Shown: positions 9,963 through 19,453 of the stretch, piece by piece
How the letters are laid out: each line of letters opens with the position of its first letter
Position numbering within the stretch: the first letter of the stretch is position 1
NCBI GenBank assembly: GCA_963842335.1
Contig: CAWJGF010000010.1
Span: 533,962 to 597,961 of the forward strand
Direction of reading: 5' to 3'
DNA length: 64,000 bases
Origin: PALSA-600 sp963842335
GTDB lineage: Bacteria > Actinomycetota > Thermoleophilia > Gaiellales > Gaiellaceae
The notes under the pieces: generated by a model
The model's database searches: none
What the model was told of the DNA's origin: nothing
The model's input: only the letters and a program-made list of their open reading frames with translations
Made by a program: the position numbers and the translations under genes

Positions 9963-10399
9963 TGATCGACGCCGAGGATCTGACGATCCGTAAGGCGGTT
10001 CATGTCGAGATGCCCGTCGAGCGTGCATTCGAGGCGTTCACCGCCGATTGGCCCGTGTGGTGGCCGACCCAGACGCACTCGCTCGCAAGCGGCGAGGTGG
10101 TGGTGGACTGGCGTGTCGGCGGCACCGCCTCCGAGATCGTGGACGGAAAGCGGGTCGACTGGGCCGACATCCTCGAGTACGACCCGCCGCACGGCTTCAC
10201 CATGCGCTGGCGCGTGTCGGCCGACAAGCCCGCAACCGAGCTGCGCCTGCGGTTCGAGACGGAGGGCGACGGGACGAGGGTCGAGCTCACCCATTCAGGT
10301 TGGGAGAGTTATCCGGACGGCGGTGAGGCGGAATCGGTGGGCTACGCGACCGGGTGGGACACGGTGCTCGGCCACTACACCGATCACGCCGCCGGCTGA
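9959..10399 (+). CDS. SRPBCC (AHSA1-like) domain protein
   Basis: The protein has 146 residues with a START-like ligand-binding fold: RKAVHVEMPVERAFEAFTADWPVWWP at the N-terminus and GWESYPDGGEAESVGYATGWDTVLGHY at the C-terminal helix. These proteins commonly follow an ArsR gene, and the pair acts as a small regulatory or detoxification unit of unknown ligand. ATG 9959 overlaps the arsR stop. A strong hairpin follows 12 bases after its stop and probably ends the transcript. Confidence 0.82.
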   Translation: MMIDAEDLTIRKAVHVEMPVERAFEAFTADWPVWWPTQTHSLASGEVVVDWRVGGTASEIVDGKRVDWADILEYDPPHGFTMRWRVSADKPATELRLRFETEGDGTRVELTHSGWESYPDGGEAESVGYATGWDTVLGHYTDHAAG

Positions 10400-10411
10400 G
10401 CGTGAAAACGA

Positions 10412-10436
10412 GGGCGGGGGACGTGCTCCCCCGCCC
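10412..10436 (+). terminator. Hairpin terminator candidate after the SRPBCC gene
   Basis: There is a perfect 10-bp stem GGGCGGGGGA / TCCCCCGCCC with a 5-base loop. No T-run follows, which is common in very GC-rich genomes. It separates the inserted arsR unit from mreC. Confidence 0.5.
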
Positions 10437-10464
10437 CGGCGGTGCTTCGATCGGCCAGCCCCGC

Positions 10465-10470
10465 TACGCT
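10465..10470 (+). promoter_or_regulatory. -10 hexamer TACGCT of mreC, leaderless-type
   Basis: TACGCT ends 7 bases before GTG 10478. It lies just downstream of the preceding terminator and would give the mreC-rodA run its own promoter. Confidence 0.4.
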
Positions 10471-10477
10471 TGTCCGA

Positions 10478-11407
10478 GTGCCACGCAACCGGACCGTCCG
10501 CCTTGCGGTCCTGGGCTCATCGGTCCAGCGCACCGCCGCCTCCGGCTATCCCTCGAGTCGCTCCAGCGCCCTCAAGCGCCGGATCATCGTGGGCGGCCTC
10601 GTGCTGCTCTCGCTCGTTCTGATCACGGTCTCCTTTCGTTCGAGCGCCCTTGACGGCGTGCAGGGCACCGCTGCAGGCGTCCTGCGCCCCTTCGAAGTGG
10701 CCGCCGATCGTGTCTCGCGCCCGTTTCGCGATGCGGTCGGGTGGACGCACGGTCTCATCAATGCGAAGAACGAGAACAAGAAGCTCCGCGTGAAGGTCGA
10801 GCTCCTCCGCCAGCAGGTGATCCAGGACGAGACAGCCGTACAGGAGAACGTGCAGCTGAGGGCGCAGGTGCACTATCACGGGCCGCCGTCGATCCGCGAC
10901 TTCAACAAGGTGGGCGCCGCGATCCTGACGAACCCGCAGAGCCCGATCGACCAGAGCGTGACGATCGCGACCGGTTCGAACAGCGGAGTCGCAGCCGGCA
11001 ACGTCGTCATAGATCCGTCGACGGGTGGTCTCGTCGGCACCGTCGACCGGGTGTGGTCGAGCGTCGCACGCGTGACGCTCCTCACCGACGGCCAGAGCGC
11101 GGTCACCGCCACCGACCTCACGTACCCGTCGGCGATCGGCGTGATCACGCGCGGCGGCGGCGGCAGTGATGTGCTCGTGCTCGACAGCGTGTCGAAGAGC
11201 GCCTACGTCGGTATCGGCGACACGGTGATCACGGCCGGCACGCTCGGCAAGAGCTTGCTGCCGTCGAAGTTCCCGCGCGGGATCCCGATCGGCTCGGTCT
11301 CGAGCTGGTTGAACAACGACGTGAATCCGTTCAAGAACATCCAGGTGGCCCCGCTCGTCAACTTCTCGTCGCTGCAGTCCGTGATCGTCCTCGTCCCGAA
11401 GCGCTGA
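10478..11407 (+). CDS. mreC: Rod shape-determining protein MreC
   Basis: This is a periplasm-facing scaffold of the elongation machinery. From GTG 10478 the protein has 309 residues: a basic cytoplasmic N-terminus, one membrane helix (about residues 35-53, beginning RRIIVGGLVLLSLV), a coiled coil (NAKNENKKLRVKVELLRQQV) and the MreC beta-barrel domains containing GSNSGVAAGNVVIDPSTGGLVG and the GDTVITAG stretch. GTG 10442 would add 12 residues, but the start at 10478 fits the -10 box. It overlaps mreD by one base. Confidence 0.92.
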   Translation: MPRNRTVRLAVLGSSVQRTAASGYPSSRSSALKRRIIVGGLVLLSLVLITVSFRSSALDGVQGTAAGVLRPFEVAADRVSRPFRDAVGWTHGLINAKNENKKLRVKVELLRQQVIQDETAVQENVQLRAQVHYHGPPSIRDFNKVGAAILTNPQSPIDQSVTIATGSNSGVAAGNVVIDPSTGGLVGTVDRVWSSVARVTLLTDGQSAVTATDLTYPSAIGVITRGGGGSDVLVLDSVSKSAYVGIGDTVITAGTLGKSLLPSKFPRGIPIGSVSSWLNNDVNPFKNIQVAPLVNFSSLQSVIVLVPKR

Positions 11408-11919
11408 TGGACGGTGTCAAAGCCGCACTGCTCCTGTTCGTCGCATCGCTGCTCCAGCTCGCTGTACTGACCGAATACAGCGCCTTTCGCACGGCGAGCA
11501 TCGTCCTCGTCACGCTGCTCTCGCTCGCACTGCTTCGCGGCTCGGTCTTCGGCGCCGTCGCGGGCTTCGGAACCGGACTGTTGCTCGACACCGCGACGCT
11601 CGGCACGCTCGGCGTGTCGTCGCTCCTGCTTACCGTTGCCGGCTTCTGGATCGGCCGGTACGGCGAGACCACGGCGCGCGACCGGTTCCATGCTCCGTTC
11701 CTCTCGGTCGCCGTCGTCACGGTGCTGTTTGCCTTCGGGCAGCTCGCCCTGCAGTTCCTGCTCGGCGAGCCGGCGCCGGCCGGGCTCGTCCTCCACGGAC
11801 TGCCGCTCGGCCTCCTGGTGAACCTGCTGCTGACGCTGCCGGTCTACACGCTCGTCCGGTGGATGTTCCCGCCGCCCGAGCTCGGCGACCGCGTTCGCGA
11901 GGTGCGGCTCCTTGGCTAG
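11407..11919 (+). CDS. mreD: Rod shape-determining protein MreD
   Basis: This integral membrane partner of MreC has 170 residues with about five hydrophobic helices and short loops (GRYGETTARDRFH and GEPAPAG). Sequence conservation in MreD is low, so the call rests on size, topology and position between mreC and mrdA. ATG 11407 overlaps the mreC stop (TGATG), and its last 8 bases overlap the TTG start of mrdA, so translation of the set is coupled. Confidence 0.88.
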   Translation: MDGVKAALLLFVASLLQLAVLTEYSAFRTASIVLVTLLSLALLRGSVFGAVAGFGTGLLLDTATLGTLGVSSLLLTVAGFWIGRYGETTARDRFHAPFLSVAVVTVLFAFGQLALQFLLGEPAPAGLVLHGLPLGLLVNLLLTLPVYTLVRWMFPPPELGDRVREVRLLG

Positions 11920-13912
11920 CGCCCCCGGCCGGTTCCTGCCCGGCGACCCGCGCACCGCCGAGCCCTACCGCCTGACACCGCAGCTCGCGCTGCGGGTCGC
12001 GATCCTCGCGTTTCTCGCGCTCGGGATCTTCGCGCTTCTGTTCCTGCGGCTCTGGGCGCTCCAGGTGCTCTCCGGCGATCGTTACCTCGCGCAGGCAAAC
12101 GACAATCGCGTTCGCACGATCCGCGTCGAGGCGCCGCGTGGGCCGGTACTCGACCGCTACGGGCGGCTCGTCGTCACGAACGTGCCTGGAACGCGTGTCG
12201 AGCTGTGGCCGGCCGATCTGCCGAAGAGCTGGCCGGCCGAACGCACCGAGTTGCGCGCGCTCGCCATGGTGACCGGAGTGTCGGTGAAGGAGATGCTCAC
12301 CGAGTTGCGCCAGCACGGACAGGACCCGCTCACGCCGATCGTGGTCCAAAACGGGCTGCACCAGGATCAGATCGACTACCTCCGGGAGCGGGCTCCTAAC
12401 TTCCCCGGCGTCCGCCTGCAGGAGAGCTACCTGCGCAAGTACCCGTACCGTTCCCTCGCGGCGCAGGTGCTCGGCTATGTCGGGCAGATCTCACCGACGG
12501 AGTACAAGGCGCTGAAGCGCAAGGGCTACGCGCAGACCGACTCGCTCGGCCAGGCGGGGATCGAGTCGACCTACGACACGTACCTTCGCGGCAAGGACGG
12601 CAAGGCGCAGCTGACGGTCGACTCGCGTGGGCGGCCGAAGGGACCGGCAGTACCCGTCACCCAGTTCACGCCGGGCGAGGCGTTGCGGATGACGATCGAC
12701 ATCAAGCTGCAACGGGCGGCAGAGCAGGCGCTGCGCTACGGCGTCCATCTCGCGAGCGTCAGCGGCACCGAAGGTGAGCATGCCGACGGCGGCGCGATCG
12801 TGGCACTCGACCCGAGGGACGGCTCCGTGCTCGCGATGGCGTCGTATCCGACGTACCAGCCGTCGATCTACGTCGGGCACAAGGACGCGAAGAAGCTCGC
12901 GCCCGTGCTCGACCCGAAGGCCGCCGCCGCCGCGAACTACCCCGGCATCAACCGCGCGATCGACGCCGCGTATCCGCCCGGCTCGACGTTCAAGCCGGTG
13001 ACGGCGCTCGCCGCGATGCAGGAGGGACTGATGCATCCCTACGAGTCGATCCCGTGCATCCCGGTCTACACCGCGTACAAGCAGCAGTTCAGGAACTGGA
13101 CGCCGTTGATCGACACGGGAATGGATCTCGAGACCGCGCTCGCGCAGTCGTGTGACACGTATTTCTACGAGCTCGGCCGTCGCTTCTACGTCCTGCCTCC
13201 CGATCGCGGGCATCCGCTGCAGGGGTGGGCGAACCGTCTCGGTCTCGGGGAGAAGACGGGGATCGATGCGAGCCCGGAGGCGGCAGGCCTGATCCCGACA
13301 CCTGAGTGGCGCCGCGCCGCCTTCCCCGCCCGCCAGGGCTATGGGGTGATCGACCGCACGTGGAAGCCGGGCTACTCGATCCAGCTCGCGATCGGGCAGG
13401 GGCAGGTGCTCGTGACTCCGCTCCAGATGGCGCGCATGTACGCAGCGATCGCGAACGGCGGCAAGCTCGTGACCCCGCACCTCGCGGAAGACGTCGAACT
13501 GACCGGCAACGACGGCAAGCCGGCGCGCATCCTGCGGCGCTTCGGGGCCCAGCCCGCGCAGCCGACCGGCATCGATCCGGCCGCGCTGCGCTATGTGCAG
13601 CAAGGCCTCGAGGAGGCGACCCATGCCTCGTTCGGGACTTCGTACGGCGTCTTCGGCAACTTCCCGATCGACATCGCCGGGAAAACCGGGAGCGCCGAGA
13701 AGAACGTCAGCCTGCCCGGCTATTCGCAGCCGCAGAACCTGACGCAGTCGTGGTGGTGTGGGTACGGCCCGTTCAACGCCCCGACGATCGTCGTCTGCGC
13801 CGTGATCGAGAACGGCGGCCACGGTGGCACCGCCGCAGCGCCCGCGGCGCTGAAGGTGTTCGAGCAGTACTTCGGGAAGACGGCGAATACGACGGTGCAC
13901 GCGAGCGACTGA
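11912..13912 (+). CDS. mrdA: Penicillin-binding protein 2 (elongation transpeptidase)
   Basis: This class B PBP crosslinks peptidoglycan during elongation, working with RodA. The protein has 666 residues with one N-terminal membrane helix (about 30-52) and a dimerisation/pedestal domain from RTIRVEAPRGPVLDRYGR. The transpeptidase motifs are intact: STFK (in PPGSTFKPVTAL), SCD (in AQSCDTYFYELG, the usual PBP2 form of SxN) and KTG (in AGKTGSAEK). TTG 11912 is the first usable start and overlaps mreD. It is followed directly by rodA, the classical pairing. Confidence 0.95.
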   Translation: MASAPGRFLPGDPRTAEPYRLTPQLALRVAILAFLALGIFALLFLRLWALQVLSGDRYLAQANDNRVRTIRVEAPRGPVLDRYGRLVVTNVPGTRVELWPADLPKSWPAERTELRALAMVTGVSVKEMLTELRQHGQDPLTPIVVQNGLHQDQIDYLRERAPNFPGVRLQESYLRKYPYRSLAAQVLGYVGQISPTEYKALKRKGYAQTDSLGQAGIESTYDTYLRGKDGKAQLTVDSRGRPKGPAVPVTQFTPGEALRMTIDIKLQRAAEQALRYGVHLASVSGTEGEHADGGAIVALDPRDGSVLAMASYPTYQPSIYVGHKDAKKLAPVLDPKAAAAANYPGINRAIDAAYPPGSTFKPVTALAAMQEGLMHPYESIPCIPVYTAYKQQFRNWTPLIDTGMDLETALAQSCDTYFYELGRRFYVLPPDRGHPLQGWANRLGLGEKTGIDASPEAAGLIPTPEWRRAAFPARQGYGVIDRTWKPGYSIQLAIGQGQVLVTPLQMARMYAAIANGGKLVTPHLAEDVELTGNDGKPARILRRFGAQPAQPTGIDPAALRYVQQGLEEATHASFGTSYGVFGNFPIDIAGKTGSAEKNVSLPGYSQPQNLTQSWWCGYGPFNAPTIVVCAVIENGGHGGTAAAPAALKVFEQYFGKTANTTVHASD

Positions 13913-15096
13913 TGACGATCGAGGCCGTCAACACGAAGGCGCGCGGACTGCGCGCGCATCGCGAGACCGAGGTCGTGGGCCTCGGCGGTGTCACGCGCCG
14001 GCTCGACTGGCTGCTGCTCCTCGCGCTCGTGGGGATCGTCGGCTACGGCTTGTGGGCGATCGACGGGATCACCCGCCACGACCCGGGTGGCTCCGCAGCG
14101 ACACGGCAAGGCCTCTATGCGTTCGTCGGCGCGCTGCTCTTCATCGGCGCGCTCTTCGTCGACCCCGACCGCTACCGCGCCTTCTGGCGCCCGATCTACT
14201 TCGGCACGCTCGGGCTGATGCTCTTCGTGCTCGTCGCCGGTGCGGCGACGAGAGGCTCGCGTCGCTGGATCGATGTCGGCTTCTTCACGTTCCAGCCCTC
14301 CGAGTTCGGCAAGGTTCTGTTCGTGCTGGCCCTGGCGGGCTTCCTGGCCGAGCGCTCGCGCTCGATCGCAGATCCCCGCGTGCCGCTGCAGGCGCTCGGC
14401 TATGGGCTGCCGCCGATCATTCTCGTCTTCGTCCAGCCAGACATCGGCACGGCGCTCGTGTACACCGCCGCGCTCGCCGCCGTTCTGCTCGTAGCCGGCG
14501 TGCGCTGGTCGCACCTCGCCGTCCTCGGTGCGGTCGCCGTCGTCGGCGCGCTGGCAGTTCTGTGGTTCCTGCCTGCGGCAGGCGTCAACGTCCTGAAGCC
14601 GTACCAGACCGACCGGCTCGTCGGGTTCACCCATCCGGGCAACGATCCGCGCGGTGCGACGTACAACCTCCGGCAATCGATCACCGCAGTGGGCGCGGGC
14701 GGCCTGCGCGGTCGCGGCATCCTCGGCGCCACCCAGACTCGCCTCAACTACCTCCCCGAGCACGCGACCGATTTCGCGTTCGCCTCGCTCGCCGAGGAGC
14801 GAGGATTCTTCGGTGCCGCGATCCTGCTGCTGCTCTATCTGCTCGTCGTGTGGCGCGCATTGAAGGTGATCGCCAGCGCGCGCGACCTCTACTGTGCGAT
14901 CGTGGCCGGCGGCATTGCCTTCATGTTCCTCTTCCAGGTGTTCGTGAACAGCGCCATGACGATGGGGGTGGCGCCGATCACCGGCATCCCGCTCCCGTTC
15001 GTGTCGGTCGGCGGATCGTCGATGATCACGAACTTCTTCGCGATCGGGATCCTGCAGGCGATCTACCTGCGCCGAGGCATCCGGCGGCGCGGATGA
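13912..15096 (+). CDS. rodA: Peptidoglycan glycosyltransferase RodA
   Basis: This SEDS-family polymerase makes glycan strands from lipid II in the elongation complex. The protein has 394 residues with about ten membrane helices. SEDS marks seen are SRRWIDVGFFTFQPSEFGK, FVQPDIGTALVY (the conserved catalytic Asp sits in this family loop), the large extracellular loop with GVNVLKPYQTDRL, and the end VAPITGIPLPFVSVGGSS. ATG 13912 shares one base with the mrdA stop. The N-terminus has about 20 extra basic residues before the first helix. Confidence 0.94.
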   Translation: MTIEAVNTKARGLRAHRETEVVGLGGVTRRLDWLLLLALVGIVGYGLWAIDGITRHDPGGSAATRQGLYAFVGALLFIGALFVDPDRYRAFWRPIYFGTLGLMLFVLVAGAATRGSRRWIDVGFFTFQPSEFGKVLFVLALAGFLAERSRSIADPRVPLQALGYGLPPIILVFVQPDIGTALVYTAALAAVLLVAGVRWSHLAVLGAVAVVGALAVLWFLPAAGVNVLKPYQTDRLVGFTHPGNDPRGATYNLRQSITAVGAGGLRGRGILGATQTRLNYLPEHATDFAFASLAEERGFFGAAILLLLYLLVVWRALKVIASARDLYCAIVAGGIAFMFLFQVFVNSAMTMGVAPITGIPLPFVSVGGSSMITNFFAIGILQAIYLRRGIRRRG

Positions 15097-15851
15097 GAAA
15101 AGGAGCGCTCAGCCCGCTCGGTGTCATTTCGCTCGTTCGCGAGGTACGCCGCGGCTCCGGCGACCCGCGTCCGATCGCAGTCGCAGGCGCACGCGAGCTC
15201 GTGCCGATCCTCGCCGGTGAGCTCCGTGCCGGCGGCGACGTGCTGGCCGTGGTCGAGAACCGCGTCGAGGGCGCGGCCGCGCTCGTCTGGGTGGGGGCGC
15301 CGGACGAGGAGGCGCTCCGTGCCGCGTCGCACGCCGGCATCCCGATCGTCGCTGTCAGTGAGGAGACGTCGATCCCGTACGTGTTCGCGTCGGCGATCGT
15401 CCATGTGCCTCCCGGCCAGGGATTTCCGGTCGACGAGATCGCCCGTGCGCTCGCGCACGGGCTCGGCGAGAACGGCACGTCGCTGGCAGCGCGGTTGCCC
15501 GCGCTGCGCGGGGCTGTTTGCGACGACCTGATCGCTTCCTTCTCGAAGCGCAACGCACTGATCTCGGCAGCGATCTTCGTCCCGGGTGTCGATCTGCCGG
15601 TGCTGACGCTGAACGAGTTCCGTCTCGTTCTGCGGATCGGGCTCGCCCATGGCCAGCCGGTCGACGCGAGCCGCCTCGTCGAGTTGGCGGGCGTCGTCGG
15701 GGCGGGACTCGGCTTCCGCGCGGTCGCACGGGAACTGCTCGATCTCATCCCGGTGGCCGGCTGGGCCGTGAAGGGTGCCGTCGCCTACACGGGCACAAGG
15801 GCGATCGGCGAAGCCGCCGTGCGCTACTTCGCCGCCCGCACCGAGCCGTAG
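15093..15851 (+). CDS. DUF697-like membrane-associated protein
   Basis: The protein has 252 residues. The first 110 resemble a small alpha/beta nucleotide-fold domain without a P-loop (IAVAGARELVPILAGELRAGG, and AALVWVGAPDEEALRAA). The C-terminal region (about 145-245) matches DUF697: NALISAAIFVPGVDLPVLTLNEFRLVLRIG and LLDLIPVAGWAVKGAVAYTGTRAIG. In other families this domain follows a GTPase; here the GTPase core seems degenerate. ATG 15093 overlaps the rodA stop, which suggests a link with cell-envelope growth, but that is inference. Confidence 0.7.
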   Translation: MRKGALSPLGVISLVREVRRGSGDPRPIAVAGARELVPILAGELRAGGDVLAVVENRVEGAAALVWVGAPDEEALRAASHAGIPIVAVSEETSIPYVFASAIVHVPPGQGFPVDEIARALAHGLGENGTSLAARLPALRGAVCDDLIASFSKRNALISAAIFVPGVDLPVLTLNEFRLVLRIGLAHGQPVDASRLVELAGVVGAGLGFRAVARELLDLIPVAGWAVKGAVAYTGTRAIGEAAVRYFAARTEP

Positions 15852-15902
15852 CCCGACCAGCCGTCCGGCCGACGAGGCCGCGTCGGACCCCTGTGGACGA
15901 GG

Positions 15903-15946
15903 AGCCGGCGTTTCGTGCGCGTGTTGCCGGCGTTTCGTGCGGGTGT
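15903..15946. repeat. Two tandem 22-bp direct repeats upstream of a small gene
   Basis: A unit starting GCCGGCGTTTCGTGCG occurs at 15903 and 15925 with 20 of 22 bases identical. The 22-bp period is about two helical turns, so a protein-binding site is possible. It lies in the 200-base gap between the DUF697 gene and the 68-aa gene; the rest of that gap shows only a -10-like TAGGCT at 16017-16022. Confidence 0.5.
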
Positions 15947-16051
15947 CTGACACCGGACGTGGCCGCGCGGGCCGGTCCAACGTCGGCGGGAGGTCCGCTC
16001 CGTCCGGTCCAGGACCTAGGCTCACTGCATCGAAACGGAGGTGACGCGGGC

Positions 16052-16258
16052 ATGCCCCTGACCGGGAACCAGGAAGCACACGAGCTCTTGTTGATCGAAG
16101 AAGCCGACGCGTGGTTCGAGTACCTCGAGGCGACGCGCGGCCAGTCGGCCGTGCGCTACGTCGAGGTCGAGCCGTGGGCCTGGGCGCGGCTGTCACAGCG
16201 AATGCGGGCGATTCGCACTCGCCGCTCGAAGCTCCGGCCCGCCGCCGAAGCGGCGTAG
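16052..16258 (+). CDS. Small acidic/basic protein of unknown function (68 aa)
   Basis: The 68-residue protein starts MPLTGNQEAHELLLIEEADAW and ends in a basic helix (RMRAIRTRRSKLRPAAEAA). A near-perfect ribosome site, GGAGGTGA at 16037-16044, sits 7 bases before ATG 16052, which makes expression very likely. It is predicted to be alpha-helical and cytoplasmic. No family is recognised. It sits between the rod-shape genes and RNase E. Confidence 0.65.
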   Translation: MPLTGNQEAHELLLIEEADAWFEYLEATRGQSAVRYVEVEPWAWARLSQRMRAIRTRRSKLRPAAEAA

Positions 16259-16371
16259 AGGCTGCTGATACCCTGAGGGAAGGCCTATGCCAAGGCTTTT
16301 CCACCCAAACCGCGACGCGCGCCCGTCACATACGGCGCGGCTGCGCGCGCGCCCATCACAGGAGAGATCGT

Positions 16372-19348
16372 TTGCCACTGCCCTGGTTCCGGCGCAAACC
16401 GCCGGAAGAGAAGGCGCCGTCTTCGGCTGCCACGGAAGTCCCGCACGTTGAACCGCTGACCGTCGAAGAGCCTGCCGAAGTGCAGGCCACCGGCGGACAA
16501 CTGAGCCCCACCGATCCAAACGCACCGAAGAAGCGTCGCCGCGGAACGCGCGGCGGACGCAACCGGAAGAAGAAGCCGGTCGACGGTGCGGCTCCCACGG
16601 CGGCGGACGCCGCCCCGAGCGAGCGCAACGCCGCCGGACGCACCGCGCCCGACCGTAAGCCGGCGGAGAAGAAGACGACCGAGCGGAAGCCCCGCGAGCG
16701 CTCGTCCCAGCCCACCCGCCGCCGCCAGACGCCGAAGCGCGCCCCACTGCCGAAGGCGAAGCGCGAGCTGCTCGTCTCGGTCGACGCCGGCGAGAAGCGC
16801 GTCGCCGTCCTCGAGGACGACAAGGTCGCCGAGGTCTATCTCGAGCGCCCCGAACGTCGCTCGATCGCCGGGAACATCTATCTCGGTGTCGTCGACAACG
16901 TCCTGCCCGGGATGGAAGCCGCATTCGTCGAGATCGGCCTCGAGAAGAACGGGTTCCTCTTCGTCGACGAGATCGTCGGCCCCGAACTCGAAGGCCGCAA
17001 AGGCGCGCGCAAGATCCAGGATCTGATCCAGCGCGGCCAGAACGTCCTCGTTCAGGCGGTCAAGGATCCCATGAAGACGAAGGGCGCCCGGCTCACCACC
17101 GAGATCTCGCTGCCCGGCCGCTTCGTCGTCTACGTCCCGCACGGTGAGGGGCTCGGCGTGTCGCGCCGGCTCGAGGACGAGGAACGGAACCGCCTGAAGG
17201 CGATCCTGAAGGAGTACGCACCGAAGAAGGGCGGCGTGATCGTCCGGACCGCGGCGGAAGGAGCGTCGGCCGAGGACATCGAGCGCGACCTCGACTTCCT
17301 GCAACGCCTCTGGAAATCGATCGAGGCGAAGGCGAAGGAGTCGACCGCCCCGTCACTGATCTACCAGGAAGCCGAGTTGCCCCTCCGGGTCGTGCGCGAC
17401 CTGTTCACGGGCGACTTCGAGCGGCTGCTCGTCGACCACGACCGCACCTACAAGCGTATCGTCGGCTACCTGAAGAAGACCTCGCCGCACATGGCCGAGC
17501 GGGTGACGCGGTACAAGGAGCGCGAGCCGCTGATGGAGGTCTTCGGTGTCGAGCAGGAGATCCGCTCGACCCTCGGCCGCCGGGTCGATCTCCCTTCGGG
17601 CGGCTACCTGATCTTCGACTACGCCGAGGCGTTCACCGTCATCGACGTGAACACCGGCCGCTTCGTCGGGTCGCGCTCGAAGAAGTCTGGCGCCCGCCTC
17701 GAGGACACGATCACGAAGAACAACCTCGAAGCCGTGAAGGAAGTCGTGCGGCAACTGCGCCTGCGCGATGTGGGCGGCATCATCGTCATCGATTTCATCG
17801 ACATGGCGAGCCCGAAGAACCGCGCCGCCGTCGAGGAGGCTCTCGGCGCTGAGCTCGAACGCGACCGGACGAAGACGTATGTCGTCGAGATCTCGCCCCT
17901 CGGTCTCGTCGAGATGACCCGCCAGAACGTCACCGACGGCCCACGCGAGGTCATGACGAAGAAATGCCCCACCTGCGGCGGCGACGGAATCGTCATCTCC
18001 GAGCACACCGCGGCGGTCGACATCGAGCGCCGGCTGCGGATGCTGCCCACTCCGGGCTCCCGCTCGAAGGCCTTCAAGGTCGAGGTCGCGGCGAAGGTCG
18101 CGAGCCTCGTCGTCGGCCCCGGCGCTTCCCGCCTGCGCGAGTTGGAGGAGACGACGAAGCGCGTCTTCTTCCTCGTCGGCAGGGACGGCGAGCATCTCGA
18201 CCATTTCAAGGTGCTCGAACAGGGCACGCTCGAGAAGGTCGCGCCGAAGGTTCCCGTCGAAGTCGGGCAGGAGCTCGAGCTGAAACTGGGCGAGGTCGGC
18301 CTCTACGACGCGCATGCCGGAGTGGCGAAGGTCGACGACATCGATGTCGTTGTCGGCGACGCCGCAACGCTTGTCGGCAAGAAGGTGAAGGCGCGGATCA
18401 CCGCGATCACCGAGGGCATGGCGTGGGCCGAGTTGCTCTCACCGGTGACGGCGGGAGACGACCCGTTGACCGCGGAGGGCGAGGCAGAGAAGCCGACCCG
18501 CGCCAGGCGCTCGACCACGAAGAAGGCCGCCGACGCGACCGGCGAGCCGGTCGACGAGCTCGAGGATGACGACGAAGCCGATCGTGGACTGGAGGACGAC
18601 GAGCCGGAAACGGGCGAGGCCGAGACCGACCCGGAGGCCGAGGCGACCGTCGACGGCGACGGCCTTGCGACTCCTGCGAAGAAGCGCACCCGACGCGGGA
18701 CGCGCGGCGGGCGCAACCGCAAGAAGCCGGCCCGGATAGGAGCGGCAGCTGGGTCACCCGCTGCGAACGGCACAGAGCCTGTACCGACGGAGCCTGCAAC
18801 GATCGAGCCCTCTGCACGGGCCGAGCGAGCAGAACCGCCCGCGCCGTCGGAGCCCGGCGCTGCCGCTGCAACCGACGTGGAGACCGAGGCAGGGCCGAGC
18901 GCAAGCGAAGCCGAGGAAGCCGCCCCCGAGCCGCGCGCCGGAGGGCCCGTGATCCATGTCCCCGGCCGAGAGCTCAACGACGACGAAGCCGCCGACGACG
19001 GCGACTCTCCGACGGCGCCTGCGAAGAAGCGCACACGGCGCGGCTCGCGCGGCGGGAAGAACCGCCGCAAGAAGCCGGCGGTCGCAGGCGAGGCAACGGC
19101 GACTGGGACTCTCGAAGCGACTGGAATACCGGCGGCTGCGGTGGACGCGGCCGAGTCCTCCGAGGCGCGGGCCGAGCCGGACGGTGCGGTTGAGTCCGAG
19201 GATCACCAGCCCGAACCTGGGCCCGAGCCGGAAGCGAAGCCCGCCGTGGAGCCGGAACCGGAGCCAGCCGGAGCCCGAGGCGGCCTCCGAGAACGGCGAC
19301 GGCGAGTGGACGTACACGCCGATGTCGCAGTGGGGGGACTCGAACTAG
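16372..19348 (+). CDS. rne: Ribonuclease E/G with Arg-rich flanking tails; apparent +1 frameshift near the 3' end
   Basis: This endoribonuclease starts mRNA decay and processes rRNA. TTG 16372 is chosen for GGAGAG at 16361-16366 and for MPLPWFRRKPPEEK. A disordered N-terminal tail (about 130 residues) is followed by the S1 domain (VDAGEKRVAVLEDD), the catalytic region with GGIIVIDFIDM and the Zn-link CPTCGGDG. An acidic C-terminal tail follows. The motif KKRxRRGxRGGxNRxKKP appears three times: once before the core and twice after it. Near 19270 one extra G shifts the frame; the next frame ends GEWTYTPMSQWGDSN at 19348, a plausible native end. As assembled, the first frame runs on into rplU. 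The expected protein is about 991 residues. Confidence 0.9.
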
Positions 19349-19385
19349 AGTTCACGCGGGCACGGCAACGGCATCCGCCAGTCGC

Positions 19386-19391
19386 TACACT
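19386..19391 (+). promoter_or_regulatory. -10 hexamer TACACT upstream of rplU
   Basis: TACACT would start a transcript near 19398 with a 65-base leader before rplU. No clear -35 box is visible. Confidence 0.35.
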
Positions 19392-19426
19392 GCGGCGATT
19401 CGCGGGCCCTGCCTGCGATTTTCCAC

Positions 19427-19453
19427 GCTCTACAACTTTTAGCGCTCTACAAC
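19427..19453 (+). repeat. Duplicated GCTCTACAAC in the rplU leader
   Basis: GCTCTACAAC occurs at 19427-19436 and 19444-19453 (period 17), each followed by a T-rich stretch. The copies could be two weak -10 boxes (TACAAC) or part of a ribosomal-protein leader element. Confidence 0.45.
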
